Shown: positions 44,428 through 56,416 of the stretch, piece after piece
Position numbering within the stretch: the first letter of the stretch is position 1
Layout of the letters: each line of letters opens with the position of its first letter
NCBI RefSeq assembly: GCF_039872765.1
Contig: NZ_JBDPZC010000015.1
Coordinates: forward strand, 1-64,000
Direction of reading: 5' to 3'
Length of the DNA stretch: 64,000 bases
DNA from: Roseateles_B flavus
GTDB lineage: Bacteria > Pseudomonadota > Gammaproteobacteria > Burkholderiales > Burkholderiaceae_C
Program-made: the position numbers and the translations under genes
The notes under the pieces: generated by a model
The model's input: only the letters and a program-made list of their open reading frames with translations
Database searches by the model: none
What the model was told of the DNA's origin: nothing

Positions 44428-45581
44428 ACAACAGCTTCAGCCTGCGAGCCCTGCGCGACCGCATCCGCCCCTGGACCGAAGGCCTGGACTGGCCCTTGCT
44501 GCTGGCGGTCTTCTGGCTGATGGGCCTGGGCCTCTTCTGCATGTACTCGGCCGGCTACGACCACGGCACGCGTTTCGTCGACCATGCCCGCAACACGCTG
44601 CTGTGCCTGGGCGTCATGCTGGTCATGGCCCAGGTGCCGCCGCAGCGCCTGATCAAGATCGCCGTGCCGCTGTACAGCGTCGGCCTGCTGCTGCTGCTGG
44701 CCACGGCCCTGTTCGGCGTGACCAAGAAGGGCGCGACGCGCTGGCTCAACGTGGGCATCACCCAGATCCAGCCCTCCGAGATCCTCAAGATCGCGATGCC
44801 GCTGATGCTGGCCTGGTGGTTCCAGAAGCGCGAGGGCCAGTTGCGCCTGCCGGACTTTGCCGCTGCCTTCGTGCTGCTGGCCGTGCCCGTGGGCCTGATC
44901 GCCAAGCAGCCGGACCTGGGCACCGCCCTGCTGGTGCTGGCCGCCGGGCTCTACGTGATCTTTTTCGCCGGCCTGTCCTGGAAGCTGATCCTGCCGGTGA
45001 TGGTGGCCGGCGGCATCGGCATCGCCGCCCTGGTGATGAGCGAGGAGCAGATCTGCCAGCCCGACGTCACCTGGCCCGTGCTGCGCGAGTACCAGAAGCA
45101 CCGCGTCTGCACGCTGCTGGATCCCAGCAAGGACCCGCTGGGCAAGGGCTTCCACATCATCCAGGGCGAGATCGCCATCGGCTCCGGCGGCGTCACGGGC
45201 AAGGGCTTCATGAAGGGGACGCAGACCCACCTGGAGTTCATCCCCGAGCGGACCACCGATTTCATCTTCGCAGCCTATGGCGAGGAGTTCGGCCTGATCG
45301 GCGCGGCGGCCCTGCTGCTGGGCTTCACCGCGTTGATCCTGCGCGGCCTGGTCATCGCCTTCGAGGCGCCCACGCTGTTCGGCCGGCTCATGGCCGGCGC
45401 GGTGACGCTGTCCTTCTTCACCTATGTGTTCGTGAACATGGGCATGGTCAGCGGCATCCTGCCCGTGGTGGGGGTGCCCCTGCCCTTCATCTCCTATGGC
45501 GGCACGGCCATGGTGATGCTGGGCCTGAGCCTGGGCATTCTCCTGAGCATCGCCAAGTCCAAGCGCTACAAGCGGCACTGA
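44424..45581 (+). CDS. rodA: Peptidoglycan polymerase RodA (SEDS)
   Basis: The 385-residue SEDS-family glycosyltransferase has ten membrane helices. Key segments: MGLGLFCMYSAGYDHGTRF, QPDLGTALLVLAAGLYVIFF (essential Asp region), GSGGVTGKGFMKGTQT and the C-terminal VPLPFISYGGTAMVMLGLS. It partners with PBP2 encoded just upstream. An extra segment after QICQPDVTWPV in the large periplasmic loop is longer than in E. coli RodA. Last gene of the rod operon; synonym mrdB. Confidence 0.96.
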   Translation: MNNSFSLRALRDRIRPWTEGLDWPLLLAVFWLMGLGLFCMYSAGYDHGTRFVDHARNTLLCLGVMLVMAQVPPQRLIKIAVPLYSVGLLLLLATALFGVTKKGATRWLNVGITQIQPSEILKIAMPLMLAWWFQKREGQLRLPDFAAAFVLLAVPVGLIAKQPDLGTALLVLAAGLYVIFFAGLSWKLILPVMVAGGIGIAALVMSEEQICQPDVTWPVLREYQKHRVCTLLDPSKDPLGKGFHIIQGEIAIGSGGVTGKGFMKGTQTHLEFIPERTTDFIFAAYGEEFGLIGAAALLLGFTALILRGLVIAFEAPTLFGRLMAGAVTLSFFTYVFVNMGMVSGILPVVGVPLPFISYGGTAMVMLGLSLGILLSIAKSKRYKRH

Positions 45582-45611
45582 GGTCGTGGCCGCCGCGGCA
45601 CCCGCGGAGCT

Positions 45612-47144
45612 TCAGCCGCGGGCGGCTTCGGCGTCGTCCGGCCCGGCCCCGGCCTCGGGCTCGGCCACCGGATGGGCATGGAAGCGGATGGTGAAGCGCG
45701 CGCCCGGGCCCATGCCGTCGGGCTCGACGAAGCCGGGGCGCCGCGGGCGGGCGTCGTCCAGCGTGAGCTCGGCCTCGTGCTGCTGCGCGATCTCCCGCAC
45801 GATGGCCAGGCCCAGGCCCGAGCCGTCCACATTCGTTCCCAGGGCCCGGTAGAAGGGCTGGAAGACCTGCTCGCGCTCCGCCTCGGCGATGCCGGGCCCG
45901 GAGTCCTCCACCTGCAGCACGCAGACCTGGCCGAAGGGATCCTCGACGATGCGCACGGTGATGGTGCCGCCGGCCGGCGTGTAGAGCAGGGCGTTGTCGA
46001 CCAGGTTGCGGATCAGCTCGCGGATCAGGATGGGGTGGCCCAGGATGCGCAGGCCGCTGTGCTCGTCATCGGGTCCCTCGTAGCCCAGGTCCAGGCGCTT
46101 GTCGAGGGCGCGGGGGACGAAGTCGCGCACCGTCTCCATCGCGATCTCGGGCAGGTTGATCTCGGAGCGGCGCGCCGCGTGCTCCTGGTCCTCGGCGCGG
46201 GCCATGGCCAGCAGCTGGTTGACCATATGGGCCGCGCGCTGGCTGGACAGGGCGATCTGCTGCAGCGAGCGCTTGAGCTCCTGTGGCGAGCTGCGACCTT
46301 CGTCGATCTCGCGCTGGGCGAACTCTGCCTGCGTGCGCAGGCCCGCCAGCGGCGTCTTGAGCTGGTGGGCCGCGTCGGCCAGGAAGTGCTTCTGCGTGCT
46401 CAGCGACTGGTCCAGGCGCTGCAGCAGGTCGTTGATGGCGTGCACCAGGGGCGCCACCTCGTCGGGGATGCGGCGCTCGTCGATGGGGCTGAGGTCCGAG
46501 CTGTCACGCGAGCGGATGCGCCGCTGCAGCTCGTTGAGCGGCGCGATGCCTCGGGCCAGCGCCAGCCACACTAGCAGCACGGCCAGGGGCAGGATCACGA
46601 ACTGCGGCAGGATCACGCCCTTGATGATCTCGTTGGTGAGCCGGGAACGCTTGCCCAGGGTCTCGGCCACCTGCACCAGCATCTGCCCCTTGGCGTTGCC
46701 CTCCGGCGTCACCCACAGATAGGCCACGCGCACGCTTTCGTTGCTGACCTCGTCGTCGCGGAAGCGCAGCTCCCAGGGCACGACGGCTTCGTCGGGATTG
46801 GGCGCGGGGAGTTCCTTGTCGCCGCTGAGGAACTCGCCGCGCGTTCCCTGGACCAGGTAGTAGACGGTGTCGGACTCATCGGCCCGCAGCAGGGCCGCGG
46901 CCTCGGGTGAGAGCGCGTAGCGCGAGCGTGCGTTGGCCGCTGCCTGGCTGCGCGGTTCCGCGGCCACCTGCAGGCCCAGGGAGCGGGCCATCTCCCCCAG
47001 CTCGCGGTCGTAGGGCTTGCTGGCGATGCCCTGAGCGACCAGCCAGGTCAGGGCAACGCTGATGGGCCAGATGACCAGCAGAGGGGCGAGCATCCAGTCC
47101 AGGATCTCGCCGAACAGGGAGCGTTGACCGCTGTCAGCTGCCAT
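45612..47144 (-). CDS. Sensor histidine kinase (TctE/QseC-like)
   Basis: The 510-residue membrane kinase has helices at ~18-38 and ~178-198 enclosing a periplasmic sensor domain of TctE type. A HAMP-like region, a HisKA domain with phospho-acceptor H260 (FLADAAHQLKTPLAGLR) and a HATPase_c domain follow (NLVDNALLYTPAGG, VEDSGPGIAEAE, GSGLGLAIVREIAQQH). It lies 76 bp downstream of its response regulator and is convergent with rodA. The TctE-like sensor domain suggests tricarboxylate or small organic acid sensing, but no transporter is adjacent. Confidence 0.9.
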   Translation of the reverse strand: MAADSGQRSLFGEILDWMLAPLLVIWPISVALTWLVAQGIASKPYDRELGEMARSLGLQVAAEPRSQAAANARSRYALSPEAAALLRADESDTVYYLVQGTRGEFLSGDKELPAPNPDEAVVPWELRFRDDEVSNESVRVAYLWVTPEGNAKGQMLVQVAETLGKRSRLTNEIIKGVILPQFVILPLAVLLVWLALARGIAPLNELQRRIRSRDSSDLSPIDERRIPDEVAPLVHAINDLLQRLDQSLSTQKHFLADAAHQLKTPLAGLRTQAEFAQREIDEGRSSPQELKRSLQQIALSSQRAAHMVNQLLAMARAEDQEHAARRSEINLPEIAMETVRDFVPRALDKRLDLGYEGPDDEHSGLRILGHPILIRELIRNLVDNALLYTPAGGTITVRIVEDPFGQVCVLQVEDSGPGIAEAEREQVFQPFYRALGTNVDGSGLGLAIVREIAQQHEAELTLDDARPRRPGFVEPDGMGPGARFTIRFHAHPVAEPEAGAGPDDAEAARG

Positions 47145-47167
47145 CAGGCCGGGCTCGGCAGGACAAA

Positions 47168-47183
47168 GGCAAGACCTGACCCC
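47168..47183. repeat. REP-like 16-mer GGCAAGACCTGACCCC, copy 2
   Basis: Identical to 25267-25282 and on the same strand. It sits in the 76 bp spacer between the response regulator and kinase genes, where it may form part of a hairpin with the GGGGCGTTCAGGGTCC sequence just after it. Confidence 0.5.
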
Positions 47184-47220
47184 GTGGGGCGTTCAGGGTC
47201 CTGGCGAAGCTGCAGCGCAT

Positions 47221-47892
<672 letters not shown>

Positions 47893-48010
47893 CGGTGTCT
47901 CCTTGGCCTTTGTCGCCCGGATGGCAAGGGCGACAGCTTTCCCCCATTCTAGGGACTGAAATCGGTTGCGCACTCCTGCCAGCGCGTGTCAGCAGCCTGT
48001 GGCACAACTA

Positions 48011-48026
48011 CTGTACAAACATACAG
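48011..48026. promoter_or_regulatory. LexA box of recA
   Basis: CTGTACAAACATACAG matches the SOS consensus CTGT-N8-ACAG exactly. A CATAAT -10-like hexamer follows at 48034-48039, so the box covers the -35 region of the recA promoter. recA starts 37 bp downstream, with AGGAG upstream of its ATG. Confidence 0.93.
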
Positions 48027-48062
48027 ATTCGGCCATAATGCGTGCACTCACAGGAGCAATCA

Positions 48063-49103
<1,041 letters not shown>

Positions 49104-49192
49104 GGCTGGCGTACGCCCGCCCCAGCCCCAGCCCGGCCCGCGCTTCCGCGCCTGCCACGCGCATTGCTCCGTCTCCATCCCCCTGCCAGCCC

Positions 49193-49678
49193 ATGCACTC
49201 CCTGCCTGATGCCCGTCCGCCCCTGCCCGCCGGCGAGGGCCCGGCCCTGGTGCAGCGCTTCTGGGCGCTGTACCAGGCGCGGCGCTGGGCCGAGGCACAG
49301 GCGCTGCTGGCACCGCCGGCCGAATGCCTCTGGTGGGCCACGCAGGAGCGTTTCCGGGGTGCCGATGCCATCGTGCATGTGAATGCCGTCTACCCCGAAG
49401 GCTGGACCATCCATTTGCTGGACCTCCAGGCCTTGGCAGACGGCCGCGTGCTGAGCCTGGTGCGCGTGGATCAGGACGGGCACAGCTTCTATGCCAATAG
49501 CTACTTCCACGTCCGGGATGGGCTGATCCAGCAGATCGACGAATACTGGTCCGATGTGCAGGCCGCACCGGCCTGGCGGCGGGATCCCCTGGCGCCGCTG
49601 GTGGGGCGCTCTGCCCTGCCTGCGGACCGGCGCCACGGTCTGCCCCTGGATCCGTCTGGCTTGCCGGGCCCCAACTGA
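49193..49678 (+). CDS. NTF2/SnoaL-like protein
   Basis: The 161-residue small soluble protein has an NTF2-like cone fold pattern: an N-terminal helix (ALVQRFWALYQARRWAEAQA), ECLWWATQERFRGADAIVHV, then strands ending SYFHVRDGLIQQIDEYW. Such proteins may be isomerase-like or simply ligand binders. It is inserted between recA and recX and probably transcribed with them, so it may be SOS-coexpressed. No catalytic residues can be assigned. Confidence 0.65.
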   Translation: MHSLPDARPPLPAGEGPALVQRFWALYQARRWAEAQALLAPPAECLWWATQERFRGADAIVHVNAVYPEGWTIHLLDLQALADGRVLSLVRVDQDGHSFYANSYFHVRDGLIQQIDEYWSDVQAAPAWRRDPLAPLVGRSALPADRRHGLPLDPSGLPGPN

Positions 49679-49712
49679 AGCGCCACGGCCCGCTCCGGGC
49701 CGGGACACGACC

Positions 49713-50630
49713 ATGGCCAGTCGCTCCTCATCGCTCAGCCTCAAGGCACGCGCCATCGCCTTGCTGGCCCAGCGCGAGCACAGTGTGGCCGAGCTGCGGC
49801 GCAAGCTGCTGCGCCTGGCCCAGTTGCGCGACCTGCAGGCCTGGGAGGCCGAGCAGGGCGTGCCTGCCGGCGCTCGGCTGTCTGGCGAGCCTTCCGCGCT
49901 ACCGGGCATGCCCCAGGCGTCTCGCGCCATCGGCAGCTTCGACCTGGCCGAAGACTGGGGCGAGGGTGAGCTCGACGCCTTCCTGGAAGGCTGGGACGCA
50001 GCGCCGGCAGCCCTCGACGACGAGGGTGCTCCGCTGCTCACCGACCTCACGGGCGACACGTCTGCCGACCTGCACAGCGTCGTGCACGGAGAGCCGGCGG
50101 GCATGGCTGACGTCAGCCAAGGCCGACAAGGCCGCGAAGGGCGTACTGATCCTCACCGGCAGGGCCGGCTGGACGGTCCGGCCGCTGCCGAGTGCACGCA
50201 GCGTCGCGCAAGGGAACGGACCTCCCGAGGGGCCGTGGCACCGAGCCCCGAGGCCCGCCAGGCCATCATGGACGAGGAAAGGCAGCAGGCCCGCGCGGAG
50301 GAAGTCGAGCAGCTGTTGCAATGGCTGCAGCAGCGCGCCTACCTCAGCGAAGCCCGCCTGGTGGAATCGCGCATCAATGCGCGGGCCGCCCGTTACGGCA
50401 ATCTGCGCATCCAGCAGGAGTTGCGGCAGCTGGGCGTCGCGCCCGACGAAGCGCAGCAGGCCCGCCTCAAGGAAAGCGAACTGGAGCGCGCCCGCGACGT
50501 CTGGCAGCGCAAGTTCGGTGGCGAGGCGCCGGTGGATGCCGCCAGCCGGGTCCGGCAGATGCGTTTCCTGGCCGCGCGGGGCTTTTCCTCGGAAGTCGTG
50601 CGACGGGTGCTGCGCGGCGAGGACGAGTGA
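49713..50630 (+). CDS. recX: RecX recombination regulator with a large internal insertion
   Basis: RecX binds RecA filaments and inhibits recombinase and coprotease activity. The N-terminal RecX repeat is clear (SLSLKARAIALLAQREHSVA then ELRRKLLRL, residues ~7-36). The remaining repeats occur at ~190-305 (VEQLLQWLQQRAYLSEARLV, YGNLRIQQELRQLGVAPDEA, FLAARGFSSEVVRRVLRG). Between them lie about 150 residues rich in Gly, Asp, Arg and Glu with no recognised domain. That makes the protein 305 residues against ~150-170 for typical RecX. The reading frame is uninterrupted. Confidence 0.8.
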   Translation: MASRSSSLSLKARAIALLAQREHSVAELRRKLLRLAQLRDLQAWEAEQGVPAGARLSGEPSALPGMPQASRAIGSFDLAEDWGEGELDAFLEGWDAAPAALDDEGAPLLTDLTGDTSADLHSVVHGEPAGMADVSQGRQGREGRTDPHRQGRLDGPAAAECTQRRARERTSRGAVAPSPEARQAIMDEERQQARAEEVEQLLQWLQQRAYLSEARLVESRINARAARYGNLRIQQELRQLGVAPDEAQQARLKESELERARDVWQRKFGGEAPVDAASRVRQMRFLAARGFSSEVVRRVLRGEDE

Positions 50631-50847
50631 AGCCGGGCCTGAGCCCGGCCTGGCCATCGCGACCGGGTCGTCCGCCCCCTGTCGGCACACGGATTGCCAG
50701 GGGCCTGCACCAAAAGGAGGCACAGCGACAGCCTCATGACAGGCTTGGTGCAGCGCAACATGCTACATTGGCGGCCTGCGCGAGCGCGCCCGCCGGTCTG
50801 ACGAGGCCTGCGGGCCGTTTTTTGCGCCCTTGCACCGCCGCTGTTCC

Positions 50848-51438
50848 ATGTCCTCCTTGTCCTCCAGTCCAGAGCGTCAGCTGATGCATCGCCGCGCCAT
50901 TGCCGTGCAGGTGTATTCGCGCGCCGACGGCCTGTTCGAGGTCGAGGCGGAGCTGCAGGACAGCAAGACCCGCGACATCCCCCTGGCGGGCGGCATCCGC
51001 CGTGCCGGCGAGCCCGTGCATGACATGGGCCTGTGGCTGGTCGTCGACCGTCACCTGGACATCCTGGCCGCCACCTCCAGCACCCGCTGGATGCCCTATC
51101 CCGGCCAGTGCGACCAGCATGGCGACGCCTACCGGCAACTGGTGGGCCTGAACCTGATGACCGGCTTCCGGGCTGCGGTCAAGCAGCGCCTGGCCGGCGT
51201 CAAGGGCTGCACCCACCTCACCGAGCTCTGCCAGCACCTGCCCACCGCGGTGATCCAGGCCTTCGCGGGCGTGGTGCTGGATGTGCGCGAAGGCGCGGAG
51301 GATGGCACGCCACCCTTCCAGATCGACCGCTGCCACGCACTTCGCAGCGACGGTGCCGTGGTGCAAACTCATTACCCTCGCTGGTATCGCGGCGCGGCGG
51401 TGACCCCGCCAGCCGCCGGTAACGGCAACCTTTCCTGA
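50848..51438 (+). CDS. DUF2889 family protein
   Basis: The 196-residue soluble protein matches DUF2889: LMHRRAIAVQVYSRADGLFE, VHDMGLWLVVDRHLDILAAT, FRAAVKQRLAGVKGCTHLTE and a C-terminal THYPRWYR. The family is found in organisms with acyl-CoA or succinate metabolism, and its function is unknown. Its position directly before sucC recurs in Burkholderiales as I recall. The start at 50848 is chosen over the in-frame 50830 frame start on composition. Confidence 0.8.
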   Translation: MSSLSSSPERQLMHRRAIAVQVYSRADGLFEVEAELQDSKTRDIPLAGGIRRAGEPVHDMGLWLVVDRHLDILAATSSTRWMPYPGQCDQHGDAYRQLVGLNLMTGFRAAVKQRLAGVKGCTHLTELCQHLPTAVIQAFAGVVLDVREGAEDGTPPFQIDRCHALRSDGAVVQTHYPRWYRGAAVTPPAAGNGNLS

Positions 51439-51462
51439 CTATCCATCAAGCGAGACCTCCCC

Positions 51463-52623
<1,161 letters not shown>

Positions 52624-52643
52624 GCCCAGCAAGGAACAGAACC

Positions 52644-53537
52644 ATGAGCATCTACATCAACAAGGACACCAAGGTCATCACCCAGGGCATCACGGGCAAG
52701 ACCGGTCAATTCCACACCCTGGGCTGCCAGGCCTACGCGAACGGCAAGAACGCCTTCGTCGCCGGCGTGAACCCCAAGAAGGCGGGTGAGAAGTTCTCTG
52801 ACATCCCCATCTACGCCACCGTCAAGGAAGCGGCCAGCCAGACCGGTGCCACCGTGTCCGTGATCTACGTGCCGCCCGCTGGCGCCGCTGCCGCCATCTG
52901 GGAAGCCGTTGAAGCCGACCTGGACCTGGCCATCTGCATCACCGAAGGCATTCCCGTGCGCGACATGCTGGAAGTGCGCAACAAGATGAAGGCCAAGGAA
53001 GCTGCCGGCGGCAAGAAGACCCTGCTGCTGGGCCCCAACTGCCCCGGCCTGATCACCCCGGACGAGATCAAGATCGGCATCATGCCCGGCCACATCCACC
53101 GCAAGGGCCGCATCGGCGTGGTCTCGCGCTCCGGCACCCTGACCTATGAAGCCGTGGCACAGCTGACCGAGCTGGGCATCGGCCAGTCCTCCGCCGTGGG
53201 CATCGGTGGTGACCCGATCAACGGCCTGAAGCACATCGACGTGATGCAGGCCTTCAACGACGATCCGGACACCGACGCCGTGATCATGATCGGCGAGATC
53301 GGCGGCCCGGACGAGGCCGAAGCCGCCCGCTGGTGCAAGGCCAACATGAAGAAGCCCATCGTCGGCTTCATCGCCGGTGTCACCGCCCCTCCGGGCAAGC
53401 GCATGGGCCACGCCGGCGCGCTGATCTCCGGTGGTGCCGACACGGCTGACGCCAAGCTGGCCATCATGGAAGAGTGCGGTTTCAAGGTGACCCGCAACCC
53501 GTCCGAGATGGGCCGTCTCCTGAAGTCGCTGCTGTAA
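52644..53537 (+). CDS. sucD: Succinyl-CoA synthetase subunit alpha
   Basis: The 297-residue alpha subunit carries the CoA-binding Rossmann domain (MSIYINKDTKVITQGITGKT then GQFHTLGC) and the ligase domain. The phospho-histidine lies in PGKRMGHAGALISGG. LGPNCPGLITPDEIKIGIMP is a family signature. AAGGAA precedes the ATG. A terminator follows at 53646-53667. Confidence 0.97.
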   Translation: MSIYINKDTKVITQGITGKTGQFHTLGCQAYANGKNAFVAGVNPKKAGEKFSDIPIYATVKEAASQTGATVSVIYVPPAGAAAAIWEAVEADLDLAICITEGIPVRDMLEVRNKMKAKEAAGGKKTLLLGPNCPGLITPDEIKIGIMPGHIHRKGRIGVVSRSGTLTYEAVAQLTELGIGQSSAVGIGGDPINGLKHIDVMQAFNDDPDTDAVIMIGEIGGPDEAEAARWCKANMKKPIVGFIAGVTAPPGKRMGHAGALISGGADTADAKLAIMEECGFKVTRNPSEMGRLLKSLL

Positions 53538-53645
53538 GCGACACCCACGCCCGGCGGGGCGCTGCTGCGTGGTTTCACGCAGCAGCCGTCCCTGGATGGC
53601 GATGGACAATCCCGTCAGGCCATGCCGGTCTGACGCATCAATGTC

Positions 53646-53667
53646 AAAGGGGGCTTCGGCCCCTTTT
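53646..53667 (+). terminator. Terminator after sucCD
   Basis: AAAGGGG-GC-TTCG-GCCCCTTTT forms a GC-rich stem with a UUCG-type loop, one bulged G, and a T-run. It lies 109 bp downstream of sucD. Confidence 0.8.
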
Positions 53668-53759
53668 GGCGCTTTTGATGCCGGCAAGGCCTGGGGCTGG
53701 GCTGCGAAACCCCGTAGACTGGTCCCGCTTGCGGCCTCATCTCTCATTACCTCGTGCAC

Positions 53760-54476
53760 ATGGACATGCTCACAAGCCCCGAGTTCTGGCTGGCCGTCGG
53801 TCAGATCATCATGATCGACATCCTGCTGGGCGGGGACAACGCCGTCGTGATCGCCCTGGCCTGTCGCAAGCTGCCGGATGCCCAGCGCACCAAGGGCATC
53901 ATCTGGGGCACCATCGGTGCCATCGTGCTGCGCGTGGTGCTGATCTTCTTCGCGCTGACCCTGCTCAAGCTGCCTTACCTGAAGCTGGTGGGGGCGATCC
54001 TGCTGCTGTGGATCGGCGTCAAGCTGCTGGTGCCGGAAGATGAAGACGAGCACGGCAACATCCAGGCCAGCGACAAGCTCTGGGCTGCGGTGAAGACGGT
54101 GATCCTGGCCGACCTGGTGATGAGCGTGGACAACGTCATCGCCATCGCCGGTGCGGCCGAAGGCGCGGGTGGTGGGCACCAGATGCCCCTGGTCATCTTC
54201 GGTCTGCTGGTGTCCATTCCCATCATCGTCTGGGGCAGCCAGCTGGTGATCAAGCTGATGGATCGCTTTCCGCTGATCATCACGCTCGGCGGCATGCTGC
54301 TGGGCTGGATTGCAGGCACCATGGCCCTGAGCGACCCGGCCGTGCTGCCGCGCCTGGTCCCCGGGCAGTCGGCCGCGCCTGCGCTGTGGCACTACGGCGC
54401 CGGAGTCCTGGGTGCCCTGGCGGTGCTGGTGATCGGCCGGCTGATGGCCATGCGCGCTGCAGCCGCGAGCCGCTGA
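53760..54476 (+). CDS. TerC-family membrane protein (YjbE-type)
   Basis: The 238-residue inner-membrane protein has seven or so helices with paired acidic motifs: IDILLGGDNAVVIALAC in the first half and DLVMSVDNVIAIAGAAEG in the second, the inverted-repeat Asp pattern of TerC/Alx. Members export Mn2+ or act in metal homeostasis. The ATG at 53760 is used; a GTG at 53754 is possible. The downstream PP2C phosphatase is likely Mn2+-dependent, which may be coincidental. The kinase gene follows after 8 bp. Confidence 0.85.
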   Translation: MDMLTSPEFWLAVGQIIMIDILLGGDNAVVIALACRKLPDAQRTKGIIWGTIGAIVLRVVLIFFALTLLKLPYLKLVGAILLLWIGVKLLVPEDEDEHGNIQASDKLWAAVKTVILADLVMSVDNVIAIAGAAEGAGGGHQMPLVIFGLLVSIPIIVWGSQLVIKLMDRFPLIITLGGMLLGWIAGTMALSDPAVLPRLVPGQSAAPALWHYGAGVLGALAVLVIGRLMAMRAAAASR

Positions 54477-54484
54477 GGACACCC

Positions 54485-55552
54485 ATGGGCACCGGCGGCT
54501 TTCTGCGCAAGTGGTTCGGGAGGGACAAGACCCCGAACGCGGCGCAGCTGGCGCCCGGGGCCACGGCACTGCCAGAAACGGCCCCACCCTCCGAGCAGTT
54601 CAGCACGCGCTACGCCCTGGGTGACGAGATCGGGCGCGGGGCCATGGCCATCGTCTACAAGGCCACCGATCGGACCACGGGCCAGCAGTTGGCCATCAAG
54701 CGCCTGGCGCTGCAGCGCGAGTTCTCCCAGGAAGACCTGGCTGACGTGCGTGCCCGCTTCATGCGCGAGGCGCGGGCGGCCGCTCATCTGGAACATCCTG
54801 ACATCCTCCGTGTGCTGGACGCTGGCGAGGCCGACGGTGACACCTGGATCGCCATGGAGTACGTGCTGGGCCGGGACCTCAGCCACTTCACCCGCCCTGG
54901 CGAGCTCCTGCCCGTGGCCGAGGTGCTGCAGCTGGTGGCTCGGCTGGCGCGGGCGCTGCACTATGCCCACAGCCATGGCGTGGTGCACCGCGATATCAAG
55001 CCGGCCAACATCATGCTGGACCGCGTCAGCCACAGCGTGAAGCTGATGGACTTCGGCATCGCGCGCATCGCCGATGGCAGCCGCACCCGCACCGGCCTGG
55101 TGTTGGGCACGCCGTCCTTCATGTCGCCCGAACAGCTGGCCGGTCTGCACGTGGACGGCCGCAGCGACCTCTACTCGCTGGGCGTTCTGCTGTTCCAGCT
55201 GCTGACCGGGCAGCTGCCGCACCAGGCGGAGTCCATGGCCAAGCTGATGTACCGCATTGCCAACGAGGCCCCCCCCGACGTGCGCAACTTCCGGCCCGGG
55301 TTGCCCGAGGCCCTGGCCATGGTGCTGGCCCTGGCGCTGGAGAAGCGCCCGGAGCTGCGCTATGCCAATGGCGAGCAGTTCGCCCAGGACCTCGAAGCGG
55401 TGCTCCAGCAGCTGCCGGCGGAGCCCGCTGCGCCGCTGTCCAGCCCGCAAAATCCGCCTGCCGCTGAGGCTTTCGCGCAAACACTGCGCCTCAGTGGCCA
55501 GGATCCGGTGCAGAATTCCGCCTCCCAGCCACCGAAAGATTCCCAAGCATGA
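54485..55552 (+). CDS. Serine/threonine protein kinase (Hanks type)
   Basis: The 355-residue cytosolic kinase starts at ATG 54485. The glycine loop is IGRGAMAIVYKA, with ATP-binding K72 (QQLAIKRL), catalytic loop VVHRDIKPANIML, DFGIARIADG and activation segment GTPSFMSPEQLAG. No PASTA repeats and no membrane helix are visible. The N-terminal ~40 and C-terminal ~75 residues are low-complexity linkers and possible autophosphorylation regions. It overlaps the PP2C gene by 4 bp, giving a kinase-phosphatase-FHA set. Confidence 0.93.
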   Translation: MGTGGFLRKWFGRDKTPNAAQLAPGATALPETAPPSEQFSTRYALGDEIGRGAMAIVYKATDRTTGQQLAIKRLALQREFSQEDLADVRARFMREARAAAHLEHPDILRVLDAGEADGDTWIAMEYVLGRDLSHFTRPGELLPVAEVLQLVARLARALHYAHSHGVVHRDIKPANIMLDRVSHSVKLMDFGIARIADGSRTRTGLVLGTPSFMSPEQLAGLHVDGRSDLYSLGVLLFQLLTGQLPHQAESMAKLMYRIANEAPPDVRNFRPGLPEALAMVLALALEKRPELRYANGEQFAQDLEAVLQQLPAEPAAPLSSPQNPPAAEAFAQTLRLSGQDPVQNSASQPPKDSQA

Positions 55553-56337
55553 GTCTGGAGTTCTTCAGCGCGACCGACGTCGGCCGAGCCCGTGACAACA
55601 ACGAGGATTCGGTCGCCGTGGACGAAGCGGCCCACCTGGCCGTGCTGGCGGACGGCATGGGGGGCTACAACGCCGGCGAGGTCGCCAGCCAGATGCTCAC
55701 CAGCTTCATCAAGACCGAGCTGGGCCGCTGGCTGCGTGAAGGTGGCGCCAGCGCCACGGTCCAGGACGTCAAGCGCGCCATGGACATCTGCGTGGACAAC
55801 GCCAACCGCGCCATCTTCAACGCCGCCAACACCAATCCGCGCTATGCCGGCATGGGCACCACGCTCGTGCTCTCGGTGTTCCGCGAAGGCACCCTGCTGC
55901 TGGGTCACGTGGGTGATTCCCGCGCCTACCGCCTGCGCGGCGGTCAGCTGACCCAGCTGACCCGGGATCATTCCCTGCTCCAGGAGCAGCTGGACGCCGG
56001 CCTGCTGACGCCCGAGGAGGCGGTCTTCTCGAGCAACAAGAACCTGGTGACCCGTGCCGTGGGCGTGGAAGACACGGTCCTCCTGGAGCTGCACGAGCAT
56101 GAAGTGCAGCCCGGCGACCTGTTCCTGATGTGCTCCGATGGGCTCTCGGACATGCTGGATGAGGCCGCCCTGGCACAGTTGCTGCTTCGCAATGCCTCGT
56201 TGTCCGAAACGACCCTGTCCCTCATTGACGCGGCCAATGACATGGGCGGCAAGGATAATATTGCGATCGTCCTGGCTCGGGCTGAGGGGCGCTCCAAGTC
56301 CGGTACCCGGCCGTGGTGGCCTTTCGGACGCAAGTGA
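55549..56337 (+). CDS. PP2C-family serine/threonine phosphatase
   Basis: The 262-residue metal-dependent phosphatase is similar to Stp1/PrpC. Motifs are complete: GRARDNNEDSVAV, LAVLADGMGGYNAGEVAS, LLGHVGDSRAYRLRGGQLTQ, LTRDHSLLQEQLDAG, LMCSDGLSDMLDE and GGKDNIAIVLARAE. It should reverse phosphorylation by the kinase encoded immediately upstream (ATGA overlap). Cytosolic. Confidence 0.94.
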   Translation: MSLEFFSATDVGRARDNNEDSVAVDEAAHLAVLADGMGGYNAGEVASQMLTSFIKTELGRWLREGGASATVQDVKRAMDICVDNANRAIFNAANTNPRYAGMGTTLVLSVFREGTLLLGHVGDSRAYRLRGGQLTQLTRDHSLLQEQLDAGLLTPEEAVFSSNKNLVTRAVGVEDTVLLELHEHEVQPGDLFLMCSDGLSDMLDEAALAQLLLRNASLSETTLSLIDAANDMGGKDNIAIVLARAEGRSKSGTRPWWPFGRK

Positions 56338-56416
56338 GCAGCTGCTTACCCGGCAACAGGCACATGAGACAGTGCAGCAGGCTTCGTCAGAGAAGCAAAA
56401 AGATTTGAGGTCAACA

